A program made the position numbers and the translations under genes. DNA of 64,000 nt from Welwitschia mirabilis (lineage: Eukaryota > Gnetophyta > Gnetopsida > Welwitschiales): contig JBOZIK010000001.1 in assembly GCA_051453625.1 (NCBI GenBank), positions 197,421,691-197,485,690 on the forward strand, written 5' to 3'. Positions within the stretch are counted from its first letter, which is position 1, and each line of letters begins with the position of its first letter. Below the pieces are notes generated by a model. That model ran no database searches, had not been told where the DNA came from, and worked only from the letters and a program-made list of their open reading frames with translations. Positions 22,901 to 34,140 of the stretch are shown in pieces.

Positions 22901-24180
22901 TAGATTATACATTATTTACTTACTTAATTACTATAACTTTGTAGGTTAGAATAGAGGTCATTTATCTATTTCATATTCATCAGAAGTACTTATAACACAT
23001 ATAATGAGTTTATTACTTCTAGTGATTCTAAATGAGTCATATCAATCTAATCATTTTTATAAAGCATTTAATAATTTTTTCATGTCTTTTTTCTCAACTA
23101 TATTACATATTTCTTGGTTATAGTTCTAGATGATTAAGTTTGATTAGATAAATATATTATTTTAGATTAATTTTTTACACTTAAATTGTCACACTTTATG
23201 GCTCTTAAACTTTACTAAATTAATACGTTTTCAAGGCTATGCATATCATAGTTATAATTAATCTATTACCAAATATTTTTATGCATTAATTAATAAAATT
23301 TTTATTTAAAAAAATAAAAATGTACTTATGGTATTTTATTTATAAGACATTATAAGATGCCTAGATTTAATTAGAGATAAGTTAGCTAAAGGTACCATAG
23401 CCACTATTTAGACCATTGATGCTATTAGTGTTATACCATTAGTGCTACTAGTGTTGTAGATGGAAGTGAGTTCTACAAAGTAGAATAAGCCAATTAGATG
23501 ATAAGATGATAGATTGACTTTATAACCTAATGCTAGACTAGTCTATGAAGATAAAAAACTACATATCTATGTCCTACATACTATGAATAACTTAGGCCCT
23601 AAGGAAAGCTATAAAAGAGTAGTCTATCACAAGTGATAATTATCCTTCATTTATTATTCCTCATTTGATTTATTTTAGAGCTAAAAGTCTAGTATAATAA
23701 AAGCATTGCTCCTTATCATCCATCAAGATCCTACCATTTCAGATCTAATATTCTAATGGTTGTTATGAAGGCTTGTTTCCTCTTGAGGTTCTAATCCTCC
23801 TTTATTCCTCTTTGGGTAAGAGGATATAACTATTACATCTGACATATATTATGCCCTTTCTTAAACTTAATTTGCAGTTAAATAAACTTTGTAGTGGTTA
23901 CATCATTAGTAAATGCACTCTAATTTGTAATTAGATTTGCTTTAATTTTCTTTCTATGGTTTAATTAAGATTATTAGTTATGCAGTATTTTTCAAATATT
24001 CCTTTTTATTTATTATATAAATTAATCCTTCAATTCATTTTAGGATTCATTTTAGGATTTAGATGATTTATATATTATTAGATGATATTTTTTATGTTAT
24101 CATAGTTTTTCCCTACCTTCTATTATAAGATGTAATAATTACATACTTGTACTTTCTTTAAATTTAGAATATATAGTAGA
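22901..24180 (+). repeat. AT-rich region with an LTR-like fragment
   Basis: No coding sequence. From about 23330 to 24100 the plus strand shows the layout of the gypsy array LTRs. An 'agctaaag..accat..ttta gaccattgatgctattag' stretch resembles 38283-38330. Then comes a TATA-like ctataaaagag near 23610, followed by a T-rich stretch with 'catcaagatcctacc'. The similarity is partial, and I could not define ends or a partner, so it may be a solo LTR of a related family. Confidence 0.35.
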
Positions 24181-24199
24181 ATAATTTATTACTTATCTG

Positions 24200-25829
24200 A
24201 TTGATTCAAGATGCTCAGAGGAGTGAGGGTTTTTGAGGCATTTCATGGAGTGAAAGTAGGGAGAAGCAATGGTAATCATTGGGTAGTCATTATAGTTATA
24301 GTGATCGTGATGGTTAGAGTGAGCAGTAGAGCCTAGAATAGGAGAACATTTCAATTCAAGGCTATTAAAGGCCAACAGGGCACAGTGCATTTGTTTTTTT
24401 CTTCGAGTTAGTTTTCTATTAAGCAAACTCTTAGTTTCTCTTGTAGGAGGCATAAGAAGGTTTCTAAAGCTATTCTTTTATGAGGTATGCTAATGGATCT
24501 TCTTGTTATGTATTTCTTTAGATAAAATAAAGTTTCTAAAATATAGGATGCTCTGGATCATAGCTCACTAGGTTACTTTATTTTAACTGGTTCTTGATTA
24601 AACATTGAAACAATGAGAAGATGGTTAATGGCTAAATGGATAGGGATAAATCCTACATAAGTGATCATCATTGTAGATGGTAAAATCTTGTTTAAGTTTA
24701 AAACAAAATAGGACTTGAAAAGTTTTATGATTAGAGGGTCATGTTTTTTTGTGTAAGAGGCCCAGCTTTAGCTAGATGGCATCTAGAAAAGGACTTTAAA
24801 TTTTTTTTCCAAAAGTTACTAATCTGGGTTAGAATAAGAAAAGTGATTTTATCCTTTAAGAAATTTATCACAGACCTATCCTCCTAAGTTAGGGCATTGA
24901 TAAAATTGGATTCTATCATAGTGAATAAGACAAGATTGATCCTTGTACTCTTCTATGCATGTATTAATTTGAAATTAAAAATAAATTTGAGAAACTTTGA
25001 AATCTTGCATAGTTTTAGCATAGACAAATTTGAAGTAAAATATAAGAATGTTCTTCCTCCATGTTCAATCTGTAATATAATGGTCATTAAAAAATATTTT
25101 ACCAATTAATAAGAGATAAAATATACAACAAGTATGGTAAAAAAGGACACATGAAGGACAACTATATAGTTAAATAATGCTAGGATTATAAGAAATTCAA
25201 GTAGTCCAAGGAAGAGTGCCAGATTAAAGAGCACTCTAAGGTTTCTAGAAATGTATAGAAGGTAAAAAAATAAACACAATTATGTGATTGAATCCAATCA
25301 AGAATTCTAAAAAAAAATTAGATAAAAAAGAATAAAGATAAGTAGGCCCCTTAAAGAAGCCTCAAAATCAAAATACAAAGAATAAATAAAGTAGATGAGG
25401 AGTACAACAAAAAGTATAGTGAATATCTTTTCCATCAAAATAAGATGACCATAGCTTAGATGAATCATAAGAGCTAGTTTTGAAAAAGAAAGTAGAAAGA
25501 TCAACTAATATATAAAAGGTAAAGATAGAGGTCAATAAGGATATAGCAAATGGGTCTCAATAAACACTATTTGATATTCAAGGTAAACACCCCTAAAAAT
25601 GAAGAAAAATGGGAATTTATTAAGCTATAATATAAGAGGCATGTAGATAAAAGCTTTAAAGAGTTTATCAATAATCATTAAATAGGAATAATGTGTGTGA
25701 AAGAAATAAAAAATTTAAAAATAAGGATCATGAATTATTTAAAAAAAGAATGGAATATGGAATGGATTGCTAGTTATAGAAAAGTGAACAAGCTCCTTAT
25801 AATATTTAGGAAGGATATGAAATATGCAA
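24200..25829 (+). pseudogene. LINE ORF1 (DUF4283 plus zinc knuckle)
   Basis: The plus strand at 24600-25120 reads WLMAKWIGINPT, then VDGKILFKFKT, then IWVRI, then ALIKLDSIIVNKTRLILVLF, then the FEVKYKNVLPPCSICN block. This is the order of the DUF4283 domain of plant L1 ORF1 proteins. It is followed near 25130-25170 by KYGKKGHMKDNY, a CCHC knuckle with Cys changed to Tyr. The part at 24200-24450 is noticeably richer in G and C than the surroundings and may be the ORF1 N-terminus or 5' UTR. ORF1 proteins bind the LINE RNA. Stops and frameshifts break it. Confidence 0.75.
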
Positions 25830-26400
25830 GAATTAAAAATAATTGATGGAAATATTTATGGTTTATTAATATCTAATTCTCCTTAGCGCATATCTGAAAA
25901 GTTTAGACTTTGAGAAAGAATCCAAAAAAAAGTAAAGAATCAACAATGAAAAATAATAGGAGACTTTAATTAATTTACAAATGGAAAATGAAAGGTAAGA
26001 AAAATGGATGGATTCAGGAAATTGAAGAACTTCTATCTTCATTAGATCTAATTAAACTCTTTATTTAGAACTATTAGTTCACTTGAATAAAGGGGAATAT
26101 AAGATAATGATAAGAATAGACAAATCTATGATATTTATAAATATAATTAAGAATAAGAAATATAACTTAATAGCTAATTCTAGATGGTATTTCAGTCACA
26201 TGCCATTAATCCTTATCTAGGAAAGAAAAGTTATAATAAAATTCTCATTTCTTTTAAAAATGCTTGGTTATAAGAGAAAGAAGTGGAAAATTTTATCAAT
26301 ATGGAGTGGAATAATAGTGAGAAGAATTCGATATTAAACCTCTAACAGAACTTGTTAGAAGTTAAACTATAGCTAAAAGAATGAAGAAAATAATGGGGAA
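25830..26400 (+). pseudogene. LINE ORF2 endonuclease domain
   Basis: The plus strand reads IIGDFN (codons GDFN at 25959-25970), then MDGFRKLKNFY, then LFRT, then a weaker run through HAINPYL near 26200. These match the apurinic-type endonuclease of plant L1 elements (GDFNAIL... F...L..LDL...G..FTW... SDH). It would nick target DNA for target-primed reverse transcription. A pyrimidine-rich tract at 26595-26640 interrupts the link to RT. Several stops. Confidence 0.7.
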
Positions 26401-26939
26401 AAAGTTACAAGAAAAATAAGCACTAGAAGTAGAATTAATGGAAATTTAAAAAGCTCAAGAGTAAGGTGCAGATCTCCATAAAGAGGAATGGATCAAGCTC
26501 TAGGAGCTACATCCACTAAGAAAGAAAGAGAATGCCTAGTAGAGGCAAATAGGTCATATGAATTAGTTGTAAGATGGAGATAAGAATACAAGATTTCTTT
26601 TTTACTTTCTTTCTTTTTATTCTTCTTTTTATTTTTTAAGTGTAGTAAACTCAAGAAGATAGACAAGTACTATTAGGATGATAAATTAGAAGGATAAAAT
26701 CTATAAGTAGTAGGAGTTTCATGATACTTTCATAGAGTTCCTATGAGAACTATGATCTGAACATGAGGTTAGTAAGCCCTTAACTCTGTAACCTATCTCA
26801 TGGCATGAGGAATTCCCCCTAAAGCATATAGAGAAGTTTAAAATTTTAAAAGTTCTAAAAAACATGAAATCTAAACAAAGCTGAGGTCTAAATGAATGGA
26901 CAAGTGATTTCATTAGAAAATATTGAAGAATTATCAGTG

Positions 26940-27950
26940 GACTAGTGTAGAGAGTTTGAAACAACACCCATGTTACAATGATCTCAAAGAAACTAGAGGA
27001 TAAGAATGTTTATAATTATAGACCCATAGAAGTATATAACATAGCATGTAAAATTTTATCCAAGATGTCAATCAGCCATCTAAGATCCCATCTGAAATTT
27101 GTAATACATAACAGTTAAGCAGGTTTCTTAGAAAATTACAATATTCTTAATCAGGTGACCCTTAACCATGAAATTTCTCACTTGATTTAAAATAGTAATA
27201 AGAAAGCATGTACATTAAAAATTGATGTTAAAAAGTCATGTAATAGTATATCTTGGAAATTCCTGAATCATATTTTGTAAAGAAAAGATTCTTGTAGAAA
27301 ATTCTTAAACTTGATTTTGCAGATGAAAAAGTCATTAAGGTTCACATTGAAATTGAACCAGGAAATACATGGGTATTTTAATATTAGAAGGGACTTACAG
27401 TAAGGGCATCCTCTCTTATCATACTTATTCATAATTGTTTTAAATGTATTACAAGACTACGTCATTAGTGCAAGAGGGCAAGGTTTTAATATTTAAAGAA
27501 TGAAGTTCCTAATTAATAAGTTTACTAATGACTCTTTTATTTTCTCAGAAGAAAATATTCAATAAGTAAGTGACTAAAAAATAGCTTGAAAAATTATTTT
27601 TGGAATTTGATATTAAAATTAGCTGGCAGAAAAGTATAATCTATTATTTTAATACTTGGTCTACTATTCAATAATGTATAGAAAGAACTCTGGGCATTAA
27701 GAAAGAAAAAGGCAGAGATAACTATTTGGGTGTCTCTTTATTTGGATGGAATAACATCTTGACTTGGGAAGTACTAGTTCATAAAGTAGAAAAAAGATCT
27801 AAATCATGGAATGCCATGTTATTATCAAGCAAGAAAAGAGTAGTACTAACAAATTCGATCTTAGAGGCTATAGAAAAATATAGTATCTCAAGTGGTGTGT
27901 AGACAAGAAAAAGTAAAGGAGAGTATTAATAGAATTACTAGGAATTTCAT
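26940..27950 (+). pseudogene. LINE ORF2 reverse transcriptase
   Basis: The plus strand reads NYRPIEVYNIACKILSKMSI (27014 on), then AGFLENYNILNQVTLNHEIS, then KIDVKKSCNSISWKFLN, then GHPLLSYLF, then LINKFTNDSFIFSEE. These are the non-LTR RT blocks. The FADD catalytic box is FTND at 27521-27532, so the first Asp is Asn. The order and spacing fit plant L1. The enzyme would prime on nicked chromosomal DNA. Frame breaks are few here, so this is the best kept part of the LINE. Confidence 0.85.
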
Positions 27951-28750
27951 TTAGTCAAATGGAGGCTAAGCCATGTAAGTTTAGGGGATGGGAATTTAAG
28001 ATATTCAAAGTGTATTTTTAACTTAAGTGAAGGGGGAACCCCTTAATGAAAGATTATTTTAATGAGAAAATACAAGAAATGGGAGGCTAAGAGGGGTATT
28101 GTCCCTTTTGGAAGGCCTTATGTTTAGAAAGAACGTGGCTAGAAATGCTAACTAACTAGACCATAGGAAGAGGCAATATTCCATATTAGCCCTTTAACTT
28201 CTTAGAGGGTAAATGCCTTAATGATATTCTAGAGTTAAGGAGAGCTAAAATCTAGTTTAAATTAAATATAGGATTAAGGATAAATGATTACATCAACATG
28301 ATTGGTGTTTATGAAAATAGGAGCAAGTTAAATTTTATTTTGAATAAAGAAAAATATAGATTAAAGTTGTGTGAGAGGGGAATTTTAGCTAAAGAAATTT
28401 TAATTAAAATCTAACATTAGAATAAGTTACTAGAAGACAAATGGAAGAAAGAAATGATGGATAAGTACTTGATCCTGAAATAGTTAATACTAACAAATAG
28501 AGTTCTAGTAGTAGCATAGTTAAGAAAAAGTGGATTTAATGTTTCAAAATATTATATCTTTTGTGAAGAAATAGAAATAATGAAGCACCTATTTTGGGAA
28601 TGTCTATTTACATATTTAGTGTGAAGGTAGAAAAAAACCACTGTGAGTTGGAAACATATTAGCAAAACCATAGGTAAGTTCTATGAAGTTATTATCTAGT
28701 TCATCTAAATAGTAAGAAATAGCATAATTTTCAAAATGTAGATCCAAAAA
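27951..28750 (+). pseudogene. LINE ORF2 C-terminal part with zf-RVT
   Basis: At about 28500-28620 the plus strand reads LTNRVLVVA, then LRKSGFNVSKYYIFCEE, then IMKHLFWECLFTY. This is the zf-RVT pattern C..E.E...HLF..C found after RT in plant LINEs. Upstream, WNAMLLSSKKR-like and INDYINMIGVYENRSK segments belong to the thumb and connection. I could not find the RNase H domain that many plant L1 elements carry next. Confidence 0.7.
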
Positions 28751-29270
28751 ATAGCTAGCACAGTAATGGTTATTAAATAAAAAATTCTTAATTTTCTAAG
28801 ATTAAAGACAATTCAGAAGCATTCCTCAATTTAAGCTCATAGAGAATACCAAATTCAAGAAAAATCTAAGATCTAGGAGAGAATAATAGATATTGGCTAG
28901 AACCCTTTATTAAACCTAAAGGGGAACCTAATGCTTAAGTCATCTAAGAAAGTTTTAAAAGGAAAATTTATTATGTAAAAGAAACAAATCCTATTTATAA
29001 CTAATTAAATTGTTAAAGTCATGGGCTTAAAGAAGAATGACGACTTGATTCTGCTCTCTTTCATAGGACATTCTAATGCTAATAGATTCTTTGAAAGAAA
29101 AGATCCGAGAAATTTGAAAGGCACTATCAAAAAATGGAATTAGAGCATTCATGACCATTTGTAATAAAGTTTATAGTTAGATACATCATTCAAATGAATA
29201 ATTACTCAAGACTTAAAGGCCTACAATTTAATTTCATTTTAGCCATTAAAGATAGGGGTAAATGTCCCTC
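28751..29270 (+). other. unassigned segment after LINE zf-RVT
   Basis: Three frames each show short open runs with Gln-type stops (TAA/TAG). One reads LKKNDDLILLSFIGHSNANR near 29025-29095 and then KDPRNLKGTIKKWN. I do not recognise a domain; the RNase H hallmark residues are not seen. It links the LINE to the Lys/Glu-rich frame that follows. Confidence 0.4.
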
Positions 29271-29975
29271 TATTATTTGAGAGAAGATAAAGAATTAAAT
29301 AAAGTAGAGATATTTGGAAATTTGAAACTTATCCTAAAATTAAAGAAGTTTTTGAGCTCTAAATCTACCTAGTAGAGGGACAAGTTGAGCAATTAAGTAA
29401 TCATTAAGAGTCAAAGGGAGAGAAAAATGTGGATTGTAGGCCTTCTAAAGGGCCTAATTAGTCGGGGAAAAAAGAGAATAAAAAATCCTTACTAAATAAA
29501 TAACAATAAAGCATCAGAGAAAAGTGGCACCATAGACCTAACTAAAGATATAGACAAAGTTTTGTGATCTAGCATAAGAGGGGAAGAAAGGCAAAGAGAA
29601 GTGAACCATTAAAGAGGCATATAATTGCTAAAATCCCCTCATTTAGGTGATGGAGAAGAGAAAGAAGGGAGAAGATTTTAAGAAGCCAAAGATTATTAAA
29701 ATTAATGATGACAAGCTAATTTAAAAGTAAACTGAGGAGCCACATCTTTCATAGTATTTTCCATCCAATATTCAGAGGACTAGGAGTCTAATCATGGTTC
29801 TCTTATTTCTACATAGCATCAAGGAGTAGCCAAGGATCCTAACATTAAAACTTGTTCTATTAGTGGGTAGAAGAATTTATCTAAGACAGGCCTTAATCCT
29901 AATTTAGATGACATAGAGAAAATAGAAGACTAAAATGAAAACGAAGTTGCCTATAATCTAGGAGCTTAGTTTACT
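29271..29975 (+). pseudogene. Lys/Glu-rich decayed frame leading to J-domain
   Basis: The plus strand is rich in Lys, Glu, Asp and Ser, with stops mostly TAG or TAA where Gln is plausible. Examples are VEGQ/stop-VEQLS near 29375, ESKGEKNVDCRPSKGPN near 29410, INDDKLI near 29701 and, after a frame change near 29760, SNHGSLIST and LNPNLDDIEKIED near 29895. It is in frame with the J-domain from about 29760 onward. The composition suggests a disordered acidic/basic linker. I cannot assign it to a family. Confidence 0.45.
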
Positions 29976-30290
29976 GAGTGGAAGAAATACTATGCACTCC
30001 TTGGTGTTAACCTAGGTGCTTTATCAGATGACATTATCGAAATACATAGGAAGATAATCCTTCATTTGCATCCCAATAAAAACAAAAACCAAGCATAGGA
30101 GGCAAGNNNNNNNNNNNNNNNNNNNNNNNNNNNNNNNNNNNNNNNNNNNNNNNNNNNNNNNNNNNNNNNNNNNNNNNNNNNNNNNNNNNNNNNNNNNNNN
30201 NNNNNNGAGAAGATAGTAGAAATTAATAATGTCAAATACATCTTGGTTAACTAGGATATTAGAAGGGCTTATCATAATAACTTTTTCATG
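29976..30290 (+). pseudogene. DnaJ J-domain remnant
   Basis: In frame 29976-30106 the plus strand reads EWKKYYALLGVNLGALSDD, then HRKIILHLHPNKNKNQA. After the 100-N gap it continues EKIVEINN, then KYILVN, then DIRRAYHNNFF before TAG at 30291. This is the J-domain order: Y-Y-x-LLGV, helix II ending in LHP, lysine-rich loop, EINNAYEVLSNPE, RRAYD. The invariant HPD is HPN (30069-30077), a G>A change that would abolish Hsp70 stimulation. Two stops (Gln-type) occur. The two halves abut so well that the gap may hold almost no sequence. It ends about 200 bp before a LINE-like poly-A tail. Either it is part of an unusual LINE or it is a retrocopy of a host gene. Confidence 0.75.
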
Positions 30291-30497
30291 TAGTTGTTGA
30301 ATATTTATGTTATAAAATGTTATTAAAAGTTTAAGTAGAGGTTCATTCTTATCCTTCTTTCTTCTTAATAGGATGAGTTATTATGAATAACTAGTTTTTG
30401 TCTTTTATTATCAAAATTTTAATGTTTCTTATTTGATGTACAACTTTTTTGGCTTTTTAGTTAGTGATAGAAAGATGAAATTTGCTTTGAAAAAAAA
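30291..30497 (+). mobile_element. LINE-like 3' UTR and A8 tail
   Basis: A T-rich 3' region with gatgtacaactttttt ggc and aaatttgctttg directly before eight A (30490-30497) resembles the 3' ends of plant LINEs or of retroposed messages. I did not find a matching target-site duplication. Confidence 0.45.
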
Positions 30498-30861
30498 TAT
30501 TACTTAATTAGAAAACCAAAATGTACTTACTAAATTACCTCATTGTTGAATAATATTTGAATGATAGATTGTCTTATGAATAGTTATTTCTACTTTCTAA
30601 TAGGAGATATCAAATGATTTGAATAAAATTTTTAATTACTTTGCATGTCCTTCATATACTTAAACCTACCTTTAAAACCTTTTCTAGTTCTTGTAATATT
30701 TGATATATGTCATAGTTCTTGTATAAGAGTGGTAATTAAAATAATCTATTATACAATAGAAACCCTATATTCTTATTACAACTATTACCTATACATTGAT
30801 CACTAAATTACATCTTCCATAGATCACAATATATTACAAAAGTGAAAGTCTAGTAAGTTTT
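30498..30861 (+). repeat. probable 5' LTR remnant of gypsy C
   Basis: AT-rich, non-coding. It should contain the end of the 5' LTR because a primer-binding site follows at 30862. No second copy of this sequence was seen downstream, so the LTR start is undefined. Confidence 0.35.
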
Positions 30862-30879
30862 TGGTGTTGTTGTTAGGGA
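30862..30879 (+). promoter_or_regulatory. gypsy C primer-binding site
   Basis: tggtgttgttgttaggga differs from TGGCGCCGTTGCCGGGGA, the Asp-tRNA type site of Athila/Tat elements, at six of 18 positions. Five are C>T and one is G>A. It fixes gypsy C on the plus strand. Confidence 0.75.
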
Positions 30880-31799
30880 TTAAAATAGGTAATTCTGGGT
30901 TAATTGAGAACCACTTTTCCCTATAAAGATTCTTCTTTTTTTTTAAAGATTTTGATCCATCACTATATATATATATATATATAACTGGATAATCCAAAGC
31001 ATAGAAGTGTATAGTTATGGATAATTACTCTAGGTCTATATGTGGAATGATACTTTGACCTAGGTATGATTTATCTTTTATTTTTACATTCTTAGTTGCA
31101 AAGAGGATAGGTTAAGCCCGTTTACCAAAATTCATGAAACATCTTTGTGTCTTCCTTTATTAATAGTTTTATGAATGAAATTTTTGGAACTATATTTCTT
31201 TTTTATTAGATATGCTATTTTAATTAGCATAATTTTTGAAATTATTTCTTATCTATTTTTCATAACATAAAATTTGCAACTCGATTACGATTCCATCACT
31301 CCTATTAATGCTATTATACTTTTTTGATTTTATTCATTATGCTATTTACAAATTATATGTTTTGAAAAGCTCTATTATTTTACGTTAGTAATCTGTTGTA
31401 AAAGTATTTTTATTCATCATTGGATTAAATATAATACTAGCTAACTTTGCAGCAAAAGTGATAAACAATCAAAATATTAATTACTCATAAATAAGTTTGA
31501 TAATAATCTTGCTCTAAACTATTTATGACCTTTACTTAATACTAGTGAGATCTCAATTAAAAATTTCATTAATATTATTTTACCTGAGTTAATCATGTGT
31601 GATATAAATGAAGATAATGTACATTAAGGATTAGTTAGAAAAAGTTTAAAAGAGTTATGGCAACCTAAATATGACCTTTCATATGTTTTTATCCACTTAT
31701 ATGAATAAAATTAAAATAAAAATATTGTTTATCAATTTATTTCTGAGATTTCATAAACTAGATTTTAAATATTTTTATGAATTGTAAAGAGAATATAAG
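30880..31799 (+). other. gypsy C leader, no gene seen
   Basis: AT-rich untranslated leader between primer-binding site and gag, with an (AT)10 microsatellite at about 30964-30983. No coding match. Confidence 0.45.
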
Positions 31800-33100
31800 G
31801 CTTTAATTTCCAGCAAAGAAGAGTAAGATGAAGTAGGCAGGATGAAACCGTTTCCATTCTCTAAGGGACAAAAAAGGTAAAATCTTAGTTATATAGTTTA
31901 AAACCTTGTTTTATGAGGTTATGAATAGACTTTATACATGAATTCCTAAAAAATTACTTTCTAGATCATAAAATAAATAAATCTAGAATAAAAATTATGG
32001 ACTTGTAAAAATGTCATCGATTAACTTTTCACAAGGCCTTTGAATGCTTTAAATACACATTAAAAAGATGTCCACAGCATGGTTTTGAGAATTGAATATT
32101 ATGAATCTTTTTATATAAAAAACTAAGTTCATAACATAGGTAACTAGTAGACAGAATAAGTGGTGGAAATTTTACATATAAAGGGCTAGATGAAGCATGG
32201 ACAACTTTTTAAAACATATCTGAAAACTTTGAAAATTTAATTATACATACTAAGGTAACGAAATATCTAAACGAAATTTCAAGTCCTTAGTTTAAGAATT
32301 ATTTAAGTTAGATGAGGAAATAATCATACTCAAGAAATTAGATCAGGTTAATAAGAGATTAGATAATCTTTATGTGCTTAAACAAAAAACCACTAGTGGT
32401 GGAGCTATATATTTTATATGCACTTTTGATGAATATTAAAATAGTGAGTTTCTTTCTCTTCCACTTTACAAAGAGGTTGTGACTAAGAAATTGAACATTA
32501 TACATTCTAGCAATTATTTTTTAGGATAACAGAAATAACCACAAAAAGCATCATTTCCTTATGGATATTCTTATAATGTGAATTGGATAAATCACTTAGA
32601 ATTTCACAAAAAAGCCATAAAATAAAGCCTCCATTTCATAGCCACTTATAAAATTAATCCTTCATCTCATAGTTACATCCATTAAATTAACCTTAGAATA
32701 AACTTTTAGTGGACATATTGAAAAGATTCCCAGATGTTTAATTAGCTATCAATAATAACCAAGCTAGAATTAATAATCAAATAGAAAAAAATTCTCTAAC
32801 ATTTAGAATAAGGAATAAATCAAGTTTGTCAAACTATCATTCACATATTGACTATACCTAATGGAAGAGAAAAAGGTAAGCTTCTAGCCTAACTTCTTCT
32901 CAATCCACGAGGTGTAAACACTATTAAATAGTCATGGTAAGTTAAGAGGTAATTTTATCTCACTTACAAGTGGTATTTATATTAAAAAATATGTATAGTT
33001 AATTAAAGAGGATTTCTATACATTTGACCTCTTACCTTAGATTACATTGGAAATTGAAAAGAATAAAGATAATAACCTAGAGAGATTTACACATGAGGAA
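31800..33100 (+). pseudogene. gypsy C gag
   Basis: The plus strand reads TYKGLDEAWTTF near 32175 (family: ESFYEAWERFKDLL), then LDQVNKRLDNLYVLKQKT near 32345, a worn knuckle IYFICTFDEY, then NVNWINHLEFHKKAIK near 32580 (family: NPGWRNHPNFSW), then LNPRGVNTIK near 32900. This is the usual Athila/Tat Gag order. It would form the virus-like particle. Frame jumps and stops are frequent. Confidence 0.7.
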
Positions 33101-33900
33101 TTATAAAAACAGCCATCTCCAAAATGCCTTATATCATTAGGGAAGAAACGGCTTAAAGAAGAATACATGAAAATATTTAAGAAAGTAAAATTTAACATTC
33201 CACTATTATATGCCATTAAAAAAATTCCCTATTATGATAAGTATTTTAAAGATACATTTATGATAAAAGTATAAGATAATTATTAAAAGAAAATCCTTCT
33301 TAACCTTATAGTTTAAAACAAACTTTTTGTCAAGTTTAAAGATTCTAGCTCCATAATAATTTTCATGTGTTATTAGGAACAAAAAAGTAGATATAGCATT
33401 ATGAGACCTGTGGCCCAATGTGAACATAATGTCCTATTCAATATGTAAACAACTTAGGTAAGAAGGATTAAGAAAAATAAAAATTATGTTATAATTCCTT
33501 AACTAATCAACTAAGATACTTGTAAGAATAATAGAATATATCTTGATACAAGTTGATAAATTTTAAAATCTAGTAGATTTTTTTGTGCTATAAATGAAAG
33601 ATAACTAAAGGGATTCTCCTTATCTTAAGAAGACTACCCCTAAGAACCTATAATGCCCTTATCAATTATAGAAATGGGTAGTAAAGATGTCATTTGGAAA
33701 TATGAATACAAAGCTACAAGTATTTAATGCACAAACAAAGAATTTCATAGATACCTTTAAATATGTAGACTTAATTAAGACTAATGAATTGGTGCTTACA
33801 TATGATTTTAAATGTGAATCAATTGAATTATTATCATGCATACCTCAAAAATAATCTTATCTTAATTATCATAGTTTTAGAAAATTTCTTGAACCTATTA
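33101..33900 (+). pseudogene. gypsy C protease region
   Basis: The plus strand reads KKRLKEEYMKIFKKVKFNIP then LLYAIKKIPYYDKYFKDTF near 33145-33245, the pre-protease Gag block. It is followed by a worn protease, with KFVLDLKDSSSIIIF-like text near 33320 in another frame. Near 33640-33800 it reads ALINYRNG and FGNMNTKLQVFNAQTKNF, the family's ALINCRNGVMKLSFGNMTLELNIF after the protease. The catalytic D-x-G could not be confirmed. Confidence 0.6.
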
Positions 33901-34140
33901 ATGTTATTTAAGTACATAATTCAAGGCATCAAAAAGTTTCTAATAAATCCATGTCTAAGTGGAATAGATCTTTTTAAGTTATAGCAGTGTATTCACATAG
34001 CACTGTTAACATTTTAAGCTATAAGGATAAATGTTGTTTCAAATTCAATGATCAAAGAATTAGACTATTTCATGAATTCGTTTGTCTGGATCATGACTTT
34101 AATCTTCCTTCTTAACTTAGAGATATAAGATAAAAATAAA
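33901..34140 (+). pseudogene. gypsy C integrase tail joined to protease
   Basis: Near 33950-34110 the plus strand reads SKWNRSF, VIAVYSHSTVNILSYKDK, CCFKFNDQRIRLFHEFVCLD. This matches the extreme C-terminus of Tat integrases (SRWIGPFVV..VYPHGAV.I....F KVNGQRLK.FHE). It follows the post-protease segment directly, so reverse transcriptase, RNase H and most of integrase are missing: a large internal deletion. Confidence 0.7.

Noticed and set aside
24193-24453. 86-residue minus-strand open frame starting MPPTRETKSL
   Set aside because: It lies opposite the start of the plus-strand LINE ORF1; no family recognised, and the local higher GC explains the open run.
28751-29975. Endogenous pararetrovirus or capsid gene for the Lys/Glu-rich segment
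   Set aside because: No movement-protein, coat-protein knuckle or virus-type RT motifs; the neighbouring RT is of non-LTR type.
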